Below are positions 1 through 7,878 of a DNA stretch of 64,000 bases, one piece after another; position 1 is the stretch's first letter, and every line of letters starts with the position of its first letter. Source of the DNA: Nitriliruptor sp040882055 (GTDB lineage Bacteria; Actinomycetota; Nitriliruptoria; Nitriliruptorales; Nitriliruptoraceae); the NCBI GenBank assembly GCA_040882055.1, contig JBBECA010000072.1, positions 14,311-78,310 of the forward strand, written 5' to 3'. The translations under genes and the position numbers were made by a program. A model generated the notes under the pieces. It was not told the origin of the DNA. It saw nothing but the letters and a program-made list of their open reading frames with translations, and made no database searches.

Positions 1-58
1 CTGACCCGGGACGGCTGCTGAGCACGGCCCTGGAGCCTGGCCGCTGACCCGGGACGGC
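1..58. repeat. 15-bp direct repeat pair at window edge
   Basis: The 15-mer CTGACCCGGGACGGC occurs at 1-15 and again at 44-58, a 43-bp period. The array may begin before the window, so the number of units is unknown. No gene is visible in 1-200; a TAGCCT at 75-80 could be a -10 element for the following transporter gene. Confidence 0.5.
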
Positions 59-200
59 GCCCGGTCGCAGGCGGTAGCCTCCGGCTCTCTCGACGTCGAG
101 ACACCGCGGTCGGTCGCCCTGATCCGCGGGTCTGTCACGTCCCGCCGTCCGCCGGTGTCGCCCCGGCCCGTCGGCGCCGGTCGTCCGCGACGGATCGCCC

Positions 201-1613
201 GTGCGTACCTACCTCGCCCTCCTCACCCACCCGGACGCGCGGTGGCCGGTGATCACCTCGACGTGTTCGCGGCTGACCCCCGGGATGATCGCGTTGGCGC
301 TCGTGCTCGCCAGCCGGGACGCCGGCTACTCCTACGCCGTCGCGGGCGTGGTCACCGGTGCGCACCAGATCGGGGTCGGCCTCGGCTCCCCGTTCCAGGG
401 CAAGCTCGTCGACCGCTTCGGACAGACCGTCGTGCTGGTCCCGGACGCCGTCGGGTACGCGATCGGGTGCGGGACCCTGGCCCTGCTGCTCGGGGTCCGA
501 GCGCCGGTGTGGGCGCTGCTGCTCGCGGCGACGCTCACCGGGGTGGTCTACCCGCCGACCACCGCCTGCGCGCGGGTGGTGCTCTCCCGGCTGTTCCCGA
601 CCGGGCCGCTGCGCGAGACCGCGTTCGCCGTGTCCTCGATCGCGGTGGAGCTCGGCTTCATCGCCGGTCCGCTGGCCGCCACCGTCGTCGCCGCCCGGGC
701 GGGTGGCCGGTACGCGGTCCTGATGGCGGGCCTGCTCGCCCTCGTCGGTGCGCTGGCCTTCAGCGCGACGAAGGCGTCCCGTGGCACGGCCCGGCGCGAC
801 GTGGCGGCGACCGGGCGAGGTGGGGCGCTGCGGGCACCCGGGGTCCGGGTCATGGTGGTCGCTCTCGGCTTCGTCGCCGTGGTCTTCGGCGCCATCGACG
901 TCGTCCTGCCGGCGGTGGCCGAGTTCGCCGGCCGACCCGAGGCGGCCGGTCCGTTGGTCGCCGCCATCGCGGCGGGGAGCCTCGTCGGCGGTCTGGTCTA
1001 CGGCGGCCGGACGTGGCCGGGCGCGCTCCACGTCCGGTTACGGGTCGTGATCGTCGTCCTCGGGGTGTCCCTGGCGGTGGTACCGCTCGCTCTGCCGGGG
1101 CTCGGCGCGTTCGGGGCGGCGCTCTTCCTCGGCGGTCTCTTCCTCGGCCCCACCACGATCGTGGCCTTCCAGCTGATCGACGACCTGTCGCTCCCCGGGA
1201 CGCAGACCGAGGCGCAGTCGTGGACCCAGTCCGCGGTGGTGGTCGGTGTGGCCGGTGGCGCCGCGCTCGCCGGCCAGCTCGTCGAGGCCGGGTCGCCGTC
1301 GGCGGCGCTGTTCGCCGGAGCGGGGAGCGTCGGCATCGGCACGCTGGTGGTCTTCGCCGCGGCCCGCCACCTCGTGGTCGCCGACGATCGCGGCGCACTG
1401 GCGCACGCGGGACCGGGCACCGTGCTCCGCGCGAGCTCGGGGACCGGCGAGGGGCCGGTCGTCGGGACGCCTGCGACACCCGAGGACGCCGGCGTCCAGG
1501 TGGGGTTGGCCGACGAGGTGATCCGTGGCGCGCTGGCCGAGCGGGTCAGGCCGCGCTCAGGCCCTCGCCGGCGAGGAAGCGCTGGAGCGCGTCGACGAGC
1601 GCCGAGGCGATGA
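201..1613 (+). CDS. MFS family transporter
   Basis: A 470-residue, strongly hydrophobic protein with about 12 predicted membrane segments; residues 55-70 (QIGVGLGSPFQGKLVDRFG) carry the MFS loop 2-3 signature. The substrate cannot be read from the sequence. The start is a GTG at 201. After about residue 395 the sequence becomes polar and arginine-rich, and the last 68 nt overlap the 3' end of the convergent amidase gene, so the C-terminal tail is probably read-through rather than a functional domain. The family is clear from the alternating hydrophobic helices and the GxLxDRxG-type loop; a drug or sugar efflux role would be a guess. Confidence 0.8.
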   Translation: MRTYLALLTHPDARWPVITSTCSRLTPGMIALALVLASRDAGYSYAVAGVVTGAHQIGVGLGSPFQGKLVDRFGQTVVLVPDAVGYAIGCGTLALLLGVRAPVWALLLAATLTGVVYPPTTACARVVLSRLFPTGPLRETAFAVSSIAVELGFIAGPLAATVVAARAGGRYAVLMAGLLALVGALAFSATKASRGTARRDVAATGRGGALRAPGVRVMVVALGFVAVVFGAIDVVLPAVAEFAGRPEAAGPLVAAIAAGSLVGGLVYGGRTWPGALHVRLRVVIVVLGVSLAVVPLALPGLGAFGAALFLGGLFLGPTTIVAFQLIDDLSLPGTQTEAQSWTQSAVVVGVAGGAALAGQLVEAGSPSAALFAGAGSVGIGTLVVFAAARHLVVADDRGALAHAGPGTVLRASSGTGEGPVVGTPATPEDAGVQVGLADEVIRGALAERVRPRSGPRRRGSAGARRRAPRR

Positions 1614-2631
1614 GGCGCTGGTACTCCGGTTCGAGCAGCCGACGGCCCTCCTCGGGGTGGGTGAGGAACCCGGGCTCGACCAGCACGGCGGGAGCGCGGG
1701 ACTCACGCAGCAGCGCGGTCGTGGAGGGGTGGGTGCGGCAGTTCGGGGTGCCCGTGGCGTCACAGATGGCGTCGACCGCGAGCTGTGCCAGCAGCCGCCC
1801 GTGTTCGGAGACGTACCCCTCGGTGCCGAAGTAGTACGCAGCGGCGCCGCGCGCGCTGGCGGAGTCGATCCCGTTGGCGTGCAGCGACACGATCGCCTCG
1901 ACGTCCTCGGTGTTGGCGAGGTGGGCACGTTCGCTCGGGGTCGGCGACGTGGCCGGGCCACGCGCGAGGACGACGTGGGCGCCGAGCGCGGACAACCGCC
2001 CCTCGAGGAGCGCGGCGAGCGCCCAGGTGAGCTCGTGTTCCGGGGTGCCGTCGGGGGCGACCAAGCCGGGGTTCTCGGGGCTGTGGCCGGCGTCGATCAG
2101 GATCCGCGCGCCCGCCAGCGAGGTACGTCGGGCCGGCCGGCGCAGCTGCTCGCGTTCCCGGACCGCGTAGACCGGCGCGGACTGGTGGGTCCGGTGCAGG
2201 CGCTGGAGCAGGTCGAGCGTGCCCGGGCCGGCGATGCCATCGACCTCGAGACCGACGTTGAGCTGGAACTCGCGCACCGCCTCGAAGGTCTGGGTGCCGA
2301 AGAGCCCGTCGTCGTACCCGGCGTCGAAGCCCAGACGGTTGAGCCGCCGTTGCAGGTCGCGGACGTCGTCGCCGATGAGGATCGGCCGCGTGACGTAGAG
2401 CATCCGGTCCCCGAGCCGGTAGCCGGCGGCGACCAGCGACCGCCAGGTGTCGGGGCCGACCACACCGTCGGCCTGCAGGCCACGCTGCTGTTGGAAGGCA
2501 CGCACGGCGGAGGCGGTGGTGTCCCCAAACCGGCCCGGGTCATCGGGGTCGCAGCTCAGACCCACCGCCGACAGGCGACGCTGGACGTCCTCGACCTCGG
2601 GCCCGACCGACCCGTGCTGGATGGCGATCAC
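1546..2631 (-). CDS. cwlM: CwlM-like N-acetylmuramoyl-L-alanine amidase
   Basis: A 361-residue protein with two N-terminal PG_binding_1 domains (about residues 5-70 and 80-145; motifs QRRLSAVG and QRRLNRLGF) followed by an Amidase_3 domain (about 175-355). The amidase motifs DAGHS, the ELTW glutamate region, SLHANG and VEPGFL are all present, so the zinc ligands look intact. No signal peptide is visible. In mycobacteria CwlM, encoded next to trxB2-trxC, is a cytoplasmic activator of MurA rather than a wall hydrolase; the same neighbourhood here suggests the same role, though intact ligands leave hydrolysis possible. The GTG at 2631 starts the first repeat domain; an upstream GTG at 2769 would add an unlikely arginine-rich leader. 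Confidence 0.85.
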   Translation of the reverse strand: MIAIQHGSVGPEVEDVQRRLSAVGLSCDPDDPGRFGDTTASAVRAFQQQRGLQADGVVGPDTWRSLVAAGYRLGDRMLYVTRPILIGDDVRDLQRRLNRLGFDAGYDDGLFGTQTFEAVREFQLNVGLEVDGIAGPGTLDLLQRLHRTHQSAPVYAVREREQLRRPARRTSLAGARILIDAGHSPENPGLVAPDGTPEHELTWALAALLEGRLSALGAHVVLARGPATSPTPSERAHLANTEDVEAIVSLHANGIDSASARGAAAYYFGTEGYVSEHGRLLAQLAVDAICDATGTPNCRTHPSTTALLRESRAPAVLVEPGFLTHPEEGRRLLEPEYQRLIASALVDALQRFLAGEGLSAA

Positions 2632-2788
2632 GGTGGCGGAGCGTAGGCGGTCCAGCTGAACGGGATGCGGGCCACGCGGCCGTGCCGGGACTGCCCGGCC
2701 GGCCACACCCGGCGTGTGCGGAGAACTGTGACTACGCCCCCGGCAACCTCGCTGCGGCCGGTGCTCCACGACGCGCTGCGGTGGGCTT

Positions 2789-2861
2789 GTGAAGCGAGAT
2801 GGGGGTCCAGGGCCTCATGTCGCTTCACGACCGGCTCGCGGAGCGCTTCCGCGGAAGCGCT
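2789..2861. repeat. Structured repeat, copy A (hairpin plus palindrome)
   Basis: Positions 2789-2828 form a 40-bp element whose ends, GTGAAGCGA and TCGCTTCAC, are perfect inverted repeats around a G-rich core. After a 13-nt gap comes the perfect 20-bp palindrome AGCGCTTCCGCGGAAGCGCT (2842-2861). The same two-part arrangement recurs as copy B at 3821-3894, in the same orientation, on the other side of the HNH gene; a third 40-bp hairpin element is at 57654-57693. Confidence 0.85.
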
Positions 2862-2873
2862 TCCGCGCCGGCC

Positions 2874-3770
2874 TCAGCTCACCTGCGCCCGGAACCGCTC
2901 GTACTTCCACGCCAGCCGCTCCCGGTCAGGGTGGTGGGCGCGCTTTCGGGGCAGTCTGATGCTGGCACCGTGCATGTCCTGCAGGCCATGTCGCAGCATC
3001 GGGCCATCGACCTCTCCGAGGATCGCACCGTTGACCTCGACGCGGAGGTCCGGATCGATCCCGAGCAGGAACTGGTCGTACGCGCCGTGATGGATCCGGC
3101 AGAGAGACAGCCCGTTGGTCACGGTCGCGAGCCCCTCCTCGTGCGCATCGTCGACGATGTGCGCAGCGTCGAGCAGTCCTCGGTGCTTGAGCGAACAGAT
3201 GCAGCACCGGTCCTCGTAGGCGTAGAGGACCCGGCTTCGGAACTCCTGCTGGTGCAGCCTCACGCGCTGGCGGCGCGTCGCGTATCGCCGAAGGTCGATC
3301 AAGTCGGCGTACTCGCCCCGGGCGGGGGATTCGCTGACGATGACACCGACGCCAGCCTCGGATCCTGCCAGGAAAACCGGGAAGAGCGGCTCGAACAGCG
3401 ATCGATCCACTTCCACGAAGTAGATCAGCGGCCGCCCTGAGCGCACGAGATTGTCGAGGCTGGAGTTCTTCGCCGGTGCCGCCGACGAGTCACGTCGCAT
3501 GTAGCGATAGAGGCGTTGCCCGTCAGCGAGATCCTCGTCGTCGTAGCCACCCGCCTCCGCGGTTCGGTTGGTCGACGTGATCGAGAGCGCCTCGGCCCAC
3601 CGCGACGGCATACGGATCCCACCCTGTTCCATCAGCGGCACCACCTCACCTTGGAAGGTGAAACCGTTGATCTCCGATCGGCGGAGGTACGGGCCCTTCT
3701 CGGCGATCAGCCTGTCGAGGAACGCAAAGGCAGCAGCACGAAGCTCATCGGAGTCGGGGATCGGTGGCAT
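2874..3770 (-). CDS. HNH endonuclease (COG3440-like)
   Basis: A 298-residue protein whose last third is an HNH nuclease domain: a cysteine pair at residues 190 and 192 (CCICSLKH), DAAHIV with the first catalytic histidine near 204, VTNGLSLC with asparagine near 219, and CRIHH near 224-228. The N-terminal two thirds look like the specificity or accessory region of predicted restriction-type HNH proteins. The ATG at 3770 (MPPIPDSDEL) is preferred; an in-frame GTG at 3860 lies inside repeat copy B and gives a leader typical of that repeat, not of the family. No methyltransferase is adjacent. The gene sits alone between direct repeats A and B, which suggests a small mobile unit. Confidence 0.85.
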   Translation of the reverse strand: MPPIPDSDELRAAAFAFLDRLIAEKGPYLRRSEINGFTFQGEVVPLMEQGGIRMPSRWAEALSITSTNRTAEAGGYDDEDLADGQRLYRYMRRDSSAAPAKNSSLDNLVRSGRPLIYFVEVDRSLFEPLFPVFLAGSEAGVGVIVSESPARGEYADLIDLRRYATRRQRVRLHQQEFRSRVLYAYEDRCCICSLKHRGLLDAAHIVDDAHEEGLATVTNGLSLCRIHHGAYDQFLLGIDPDLRVEVNGAILGEVDGPMLRHGLQDMHGASIRLPRKRAHHPDRERLAWKYERFRAQVS

Positions 3771-3820
3771 CGTGGGATCCAAGCACGGTGCTCGACCCCC
3801 GCGCTGCTGATCGCTCGGTT

Positions 3821-3894
3821 GTGAAGTGAGTTGGGGGTCCAGAGGGCCATGTTGCTTCACGACCTGGGTCTGGGAGCGCTTCCGCGGAAGCGGT
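3821..3894. repeat. Structured repeat, copy B (hairpin plus palindrome)
   Basis: The 40-bp element at 3821-3860 has ends GTGAAGTGA and TTGCTTCAC, which still pair if U-G wobbles are allowed, so the stem is kept despite base changes relative to copy A. After a 14-nt gap, 3875-3894 repeats the palindrome of copy A with CGCTTCCGCGGAAGCG perfect at 3877-3892. It lies upstream of the HNH gene, in direct orientation to copy A, about 1,032 bp away. Confidence 0.85.
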
Positions 3895-4015
3895 CCCGAG
3901 CGCTCGCACGGGTCGCCGTACGACCGTGGCCGGACGGTGCGGATCCGGTAGGTCTCGTTACCGTGGTTCGGACCCTCGGGCGCTCCGCCCGGCTCCCCGA
4001 ACCACCGAGGTCCCG

Positions 4016-4849
4016 ATGTTCGCGTCGACCCGACGCTTCCGCGGCTCCGACCGCTCCCCGATCACCCGCTCCGCCCGCACCGGGGTGGCCGCCTTCGCCG
4101 CCCTCTCCCTCGGCCTCGCGGCCTGCGGCGACGGTGGTGACGACGCCGCCGACGAGGAAGCGGAGATCGAAGCTCCCGCCGACGACGGCGCCGAGGACGG
4201 CGAAGCTGCGCCCGAGGACGGCACCGACGGCGAACTCGAACAGCCCGAGCCGGTCGGCTTCGAGGATCTCGAGGACGGCGAGGTCGTCCCGGGCGTCACC
4301 CTCGACGCGCCGGTCGACGATGGGCAGTCGCAGGCGCAGCCCACACCGGTCGGTTCCGCCTACGTCGGTTCGCTCGGCGAGCAGAGCGGCGCCGTCACGG
4401 TGAACGTCGAGTTCGACGGCCAGAGCCTCGACGAGCTCCTCGCCGGTATCGACACCCTCGTCGAGTCCGGCCAGGCCGAGGTCACCTCCGAGCCCGAGGA
4501 CGTCGAGGTCGAGGGCGCCGACGAAGCCTCCCGGATCGAGCTCGCCGCCCCCGGCGGCGAGGCGACCGCCACCGGCATCTTCGCCACCGCGGACGGCAAC
4601 GCGATCTCGATCGCCATCGAGGTGCTCGAGGGTTCCGACATCGACATCGACTCGATCATCGACTCGATCGTGATCGACCCCGCGCGGCTCCAGGCCGAGG
4701 GTGTGCTCGAGCTCGACGAGGCGCCCGCACCGGAGACCGACGGTGGCGACCCGGCCGCCGATGGCAGCGACGCTGGCACGGCCCCCGCCACCGAGGACCC
4801 CGCCACCGAGGACCCCGCCACCGAGCCGGAGACCGACACCGACAGCTGA
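4016..4849 (+). CDS. Acidic lipoprotein
   Basis: A 277-residue protein with a basic N-terminus, a hydrophobic stretch and the lipobox LAAC (cysteine at residue 37), so probably lipid-anchored outside the membrane. The mature part opens with a long Asp/Glu-rich linker, has a folded-looking core from about residue 85 to 235 with regular beta-type patterning, and ends in a repeated ATEDP tail. The ATG at 4016 follows a GAGG ribosome site. No known domain was recognised. It is transcribed convergently with the YgjV-like gene, the two sharing a terminator region. Function unknown; a solute- or wall-facing role is only a guess. Confidence 0.75.
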   Translation: MFASTRRFRGSDRSPITRSARTGVAAFAALSLGLAACGDGGDDAADEEAEIEAPADDGAEDGEAAPEDGTDGELEQPEPVGFEDLEDGEVVPGVTLDAPVDDGQSQAQPTPVGSAYVGSLGEQSGAVTVNVEFDGQSLDELLAGIDTLVESGQAEVTSEPEDVEVEGADEASRIELAAPGGEATATGIFATADGNAISIAIEVLEGSDIDIDSIIDSIVIDPARLQAEGVLELDEAPAPETDGGDPAADGSDAGTAPATEDPATEDPATEPETDTDS

Positions 4850-4853
4850 GCCG

Positions 4854-4929
4854 GAACCCGAGCCCGGGTTCGCACGCTCCCCGGTGCACCGAGGCCCCCG
4901 CCCGCGGCTCACGCTGCGGCGGGGGTCTC
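4854..4929. terminator. Convergent terminator region
   Basis: Two hairpins lie between convergent genes: GAACCCG (4854-4860) pairs with CGGGTTC (4865-4871), and a 12-bp arm at 4891-4902 pairs with 4918-4929. The second overlaps the end of the YgjV-like gene. There is no U-run, as is usual for high-GC actinobacteria. Confidence 0.6.
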
Positions 4930-5547
4930 CTCGCGTGACCAGATGCCGTCACCTTCGAAGCTGAAGCCGACGCTGTTGAGGTAGCGCGCGTGCTCGTCGG
5001 TCGGCGCCGTGGTCGTGACCCGCGTCACCCCGCGCGAGGTGAACGCGTCCGACTCGACCCACAGGAACCGTCCGGGCCGCAGATCGCGGTGCGCGGGCAC
5101 GACGTAGTCGAGCACCACGTGCGCCCCGTCCGCGTCCACCTCGGCCAGCACCGCGCCGGCGGGGATGGCGTCCCGCAGGACCAGCAGCGCCAGCTCGTCA
5201 CCACGCACGCCGGGGAAGTCGGGCTGGAAACGGCAGATGTCGTCGTGGTGGAACTCGACGAAGCGGCGCAGGATCGGCGAGGTGGCGGGCACCTCGACGA
5301 CCTCGAAGTACTCCTCCGACGCGCGGGCCCGCAGCATGCGTGTGAGGTGGAAGATGTGGATGAAGATGATCGCGCCGTTGGCGACCGCGATCGGGTAGGC
5401 GTCGATCAGCACGCCGTAGGTCGTGAAGCTGATGGCGCCGAACAGCCCGATGATCCGCAGGCGCAGGATGGAGCTCATCAACAGGCTGAGCACGATCAGC
5501 CCCGACGCCAGGTAGCCGATCAGCTCGTAGACGGTCGATGCGTCCAC
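4909..5547 (-). CDS. YgjV-like inner membrane protein
   Basis: A 212-residue protein. The first 80 residues hold three closely spaced membrane helices with the layout of the YgjV family (YELIGYLASGLIVLSLL, then RIIGLFGAISFTTYGVLI). The remaining 130 residues are soluble and contain an alternating beta pattern with VESDAFTS and RYLNSVGFSFEGDGIW, resembling a GNAT-like C-terminal domain. The GTG at 5547 is preferred over the GTG at 5568 because it has a GGAGGA ribosome site at the right distance. It lies downstream of trxA, separated by a strong hairpin, so it is probably transcribed on its own. Function unknown. Confidence 0.75.
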   Translation of the reverse strand: MDASTVYELIGYLASGLIVLSLLMSSILRLRIIGLFGAISFTTYGVLIDAYPIAVANGAIIFIHIFHLTRMLRARASEEYFEVVEVPATSPILRRFVEFHHDDICRFQPDFPGVRGDELALLVLRDAIPAGAVLAEVDADGAHVVLDYVVPAHRDLRPGRFLWVESDAFTSRGVTRVTTTAPTDEHARYLNSVGFSFEGDGIWSREETPAAA

Positions 5548-5591
5548 GGCGTTCCTCCGGATCTCCACGGGTACTGCGGTCGGACAGGCGA

Positions 5592-5616
5592 GAGCCCCGG
5601 CGCGGGGCCGGGGCTC
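5592..5616 (-). terminator. trxA terminator hairpin
   Basis: GAGCCCCGG (5592-5600) pairs with CCGGGGCTC (5608-5616) across a 7-nt loop, just downstream of the trxA stop codon. Confidence 0.65.
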
Positions 5617-5641
5617 GCGGTGGTGCGGGGTGCCGGCTCGC

Positions 5642-5965
5642 TCAGGCGACGTAGTCGTTGAGGTCGCTCATGAGCGCGGACTTGGCCTTGGCGCCGACGA
5701 TGCGCTTCTCGGGCTGACCGTCCTTGAACACCAGCAGGGTCGGGATGGACATCACGCCGTACTCGCGGGCGGTGTTGGGGTTCTCGTCCACGTTGAGCTT
5801 GAGGACCTTGAGCTTGTCGCCGTTCTCGTCGGCGATCTCGTCCACGATCGGACCGACCATCCGGCAGGGACCACACCACTCGGCCCAGAAGTCGATGAGG
5901 ACGGGCTTGTCGGATTCGAGGACCTCGCTGGTCCACTCGGCGTCGGTGACGGGCGTGGCGCCCAT
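5642..5965 (-). CDS. trxA: Thioredoxin
   Basis: A 107-residue protein with the canonical redox motif WCGPC (cysteines 31 and 34) and the cis-proline motif SIPTLLVF. It is a cytoplasmic dithiol reductant for ribonucleotide reductase, peroxiredoxins and probably the arsenate reductase encoded later in the window. The ATG at 5965 has a GAGGAG site upstream. trxB lies 158 nt upstream on the same strand, and the gap holds its own GGAAT-N18-GTT promoter, so trxA can be induced separately by disulfide stress. Confidence 0.97.
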   Translation of the reverse strand: MGATPVTDAEWTSEVLESDKPVLIDFWAEWCGPCRMVGPIVDEIADENGDKLKVLKLNVDENPNTAREYGVMSIPTLLVFKDGQPEKRIVGAKAKSALMSDLNDYVA

Positions 5966-6037
5966 GTGGTGCTCCTCGTTCAGGGTGGCGGGGGACGGGC
6001 TCGGGCGGTCGGTTCGCGACCGGATCCTCACGTGTGG

Positions 6038-6063
6038 AACGCGGGGGTGGATGAACCTATTCC
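6038..6063 (-). promoter_or_regulatory. SigR/SigH-type promoter of trxA
   Basis: On the minus strand GGAAT (6063-6059), exactly 18 nt, then GTT (6040-6038). This matches the GGAAT-N18-GTT consensus of actinobacterial SigR/SigH disulfide-stress sigma factors and points at trxA. The only other copy noticed in the window lies before trxB. Confidence 0.75.
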
Positions 6064-6123
6064 AGGGTGCGGCGGCGGGCAGGTGTCCGCCGGGCCGCCA
6101 GCCGGAGTGTCAGCCGGGGGCCG

Positions 6124-7101
6124 TCAGCGTGGGTCGTCGGGGGAGACGGCGGTGTTCTCGGCGAGCCAGCGTTCGGCGTCGATGGCGGCGCGGCACCCGG
6201 TGCCGGCGGCGGTGACGGCTTGTCGGTACTCGTGGTCCATGACGTCGCCGCAGGCGAACACGCCCGGGATGTTGGTGCGCGTGCTCGGTTGTTCGACGAG
6301 CAGGTAGCCCTCGTCGTCGGTGTCGAGCACGCCCGTGAACAGCGAGGTGTTGGGGATGTGGCCGATGGCGAGGAAGAGCCCCTCGGCGGGGAAGTCGCGG
6401 GTGTCGCCGCTGACGGTGTCGCGCAGCGTGAGCGAGGACACGGCCCCATCGGCGCCATGGATCTCGGTCACCTCGGCGTTCCAGATGAACTCGATCCTCT
6501 CGTTCTTGAAGGCCCGTTCCTGCATGATCTTCGACGCCCGGAGCGACTCGCGGCGGTGGATGACCGACACCTTCGAGGCGAACTTGGTCAGGAAGGTCGC
6601 TTCCTCCATCGCCGAGTCGCCCCCGCCGATGATCACCACGTGCTTGTCCTTGAAGAAGAACCCGTCGCAGGTGGCGCAGGCCGAGACCCCCGACCCCCAC
6701 AGCTCGGCTTCGCCGGGGACCTCGAGGCGGCGGGGCTTGGCGCCCGTGGCGATGATCAGCGACCGGGTGGTGATCGCGGTACCGGAGGCGGTCTCCAGGG
6801 TCTTCAGCGGTCCGGACAGGTCGACCGAGGTGACGTCCTCGGTGATGAAGCTGGTGCCGAAACGTTCGGCCTGGGCCCGCATGCCCATGATCAGCTCGGT
6901 GCCGGTGATGCCGTCGGGGAAGCCGGGGAAGTTCTCCACGTCGGTGGTCAGCGTCAGCTGACCTCCGGTCGGGCCACCCTCGACGACGCCCTCGATCAGG
7001 AGCGGTTCGAGGTTGCCGCGGGCGGCGTAGACCGCCGCCGTGAGCCCGGCCGGGCCGGAGCCGATGATGACCACGTCGTGCACACGGTCGCTGACGTCCA
7101 C
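6124..7101 (-). CDS. trxB: Thioredoxin reductase
   Basis: A 325-residue NADPH-dependent flavoenzyme that reduces thioredoxin. It shows the FAD motif GSGPAG (residues 14-19), the redox-active CATC (142-145) and the NADPH motif GGGDSAMEE. Length and domain order are normal for low-molecular-weight bacterial TrxB. The GTG at 7101 is chosen because the family begins just before this point and a GAGG site lies 8 nt upstream; longer readings lack family similarity. A GGAAT-N18-GTT promoter is found 42-67 nt upstream. Confidence 0.96.
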   Translation of the reverse strand: MDVSDRVHDVVIIGSGPAGLTAAVYAARGNLEPLLIEGVVEGGPTGGQLTLTTDVENFPGFPDGITGTELIMGMRAQAERFGTSFITEDVTSVDLSGPLKTLETASGTAITTRSLIIATGAKPRRLEVPGEAELWGSGVSACATCDGFFFKDKHVVIIGGGDSAMEEATFLTKFASKVSVIHRRESLRASKIMQERAFKNERIEFIWNAEVTEIHGADGAVSSLTLRDTVSGDTRDFPAEGLFLAIGHIPNTSLFTGVLDTDDEGYLLVEQPSTRTNIPGVFACGDVMDHEYRQAVTAAGTGCRAAIDAERWLAENTAVSPDDPR

Positions 7102-7142
7102 GTCGGTACCTCGCAGGCTGATGGGGGACTTCGCCGGAGGGT

Positions 7143-7168
7143 AACGACGAGCCGCCACGCGGCATTCC
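7143..7168 (-). promoter_or_regulatory. SigR/SigH-type promoter of trxB
   Basis: GGAAT (7168-7164), 18 nt, GTT (7145-7143) on the minus strand, upstream of the trxB start. Same spacing as the trxA element; in Streptomyces and Mycobacterium the thioredoxin genes are known members of the SigR/SigH regulon. Confidence 0.75.
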
Positions 7169-7310
7169 CGCGCGGCCGACGTTGGCCACGCACCGCCGCC
7201 TCCCACCCATCGCCGGCGTTCCCGTCACCGCCACCGTCCCGTCACCGCCACGCCGGCCTGCCGAGGGCGATGCGTGTCGCCGACGGGACGGTGCACCTAC
7301 CCTGTGGTCG

Positions 7311-7865
7311 ATGGACGCCTTCCCCTGCACCCGCCACCCCGCCACCGAGACGCGCCTGCGCTGCTCGGGGTGTGAGACCGCGATCTGCCCGGACTGCTGG
7401 GTCGAGGCGGCGATCGGTTACCAGTGCCCGGGATGCGCCGGTGGTCGCGACGCTGCCACCACCGCCGACGAGCCCGCACGCCGGACCGCCGGTCTGCGTC
7501 GGGTGGGCGGCGGTGGCCACACCAGCGCCGGCACGCCGGCATCCCTGTCACCGACCCTGGTGGCGAGGACGGTCGCGATCGGCGTCGTCGCCGCGGCGGC
7601 GGGGGGCGCGCTGTTGGCGCCGGTGCTGCAGCAGGGCACGTTGTTCCTGCTCACCTCGGGAGCCATCGGTTGGGGCGTCGCACGGGCGGTGTTCTGGGCG
7701 GCGGAGGAGGTCTCGACGGCGTTGACGCGGGCCCTGGCGATGGCGTTCGCGGGCGCGACCGCGGCCGTGGGCCTCGTCGCCGCCGGCAGCCCAGAGGTCG
7801 GGATGCTGCTGCTGGCGTGGCCCGCGGCCCTCTACGGCGGCTGGATCGTGGTCCGCCGGCGTTGA
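7311..7865 (+). CDS. B-box-like zinc-finger membrane protein
   Basis: A 184-residue protein with an N-terminal Cys/His cluster (FPCTRHP, LRCSGCETAICPDC, YQCPGC) like the B-box-type zinc fingers that precede membrane domains in some bacterial proteins, then a linker and about four hydrophobic segments. The ATG at 7311 has no ribosome site but follows TACCCT (7298-7303) by 7 nt, so the transcript is probably leaderless. It faces away from trxB and runs into the end of the anti-sigma gene. Function unknown. Confidence 0.7.
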   Translation: MDAFPCTRHPATETRLRCSGCETAICPDCWVEAAIGYQCPGCAGGRDAATTADEPARRTAGLRRVGGGGHTSAGTPASLSPTLVARTVAIGVVAAAAGGALLAPVLQQGTLFLLTSGAIGWGVARAVFWAAEEVSTALTRALAMAFAGATAAVGLVAAGSPEVGMLLLAWPAALYGGWIVVRRR

Positions 7866-7878
7866 CGCGCCGCCACGG

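Noticed and set aside
135..1031. 298-codon minus-strand open frame
   Set aside because: Antisense to the MFS gene, Arg/Gly/Asp-rich.
2628..2828. Small open frame starting in repeat copy A
   Set aside because: Similar to the leader peptide read from copy B only because both start in the repeat; no ribosome site seen.
3820..3860. GTG 3860 as the HNH start
   Set aside because: It lies in the repeat element; the family-like N-terminus begins at ATG 3770.
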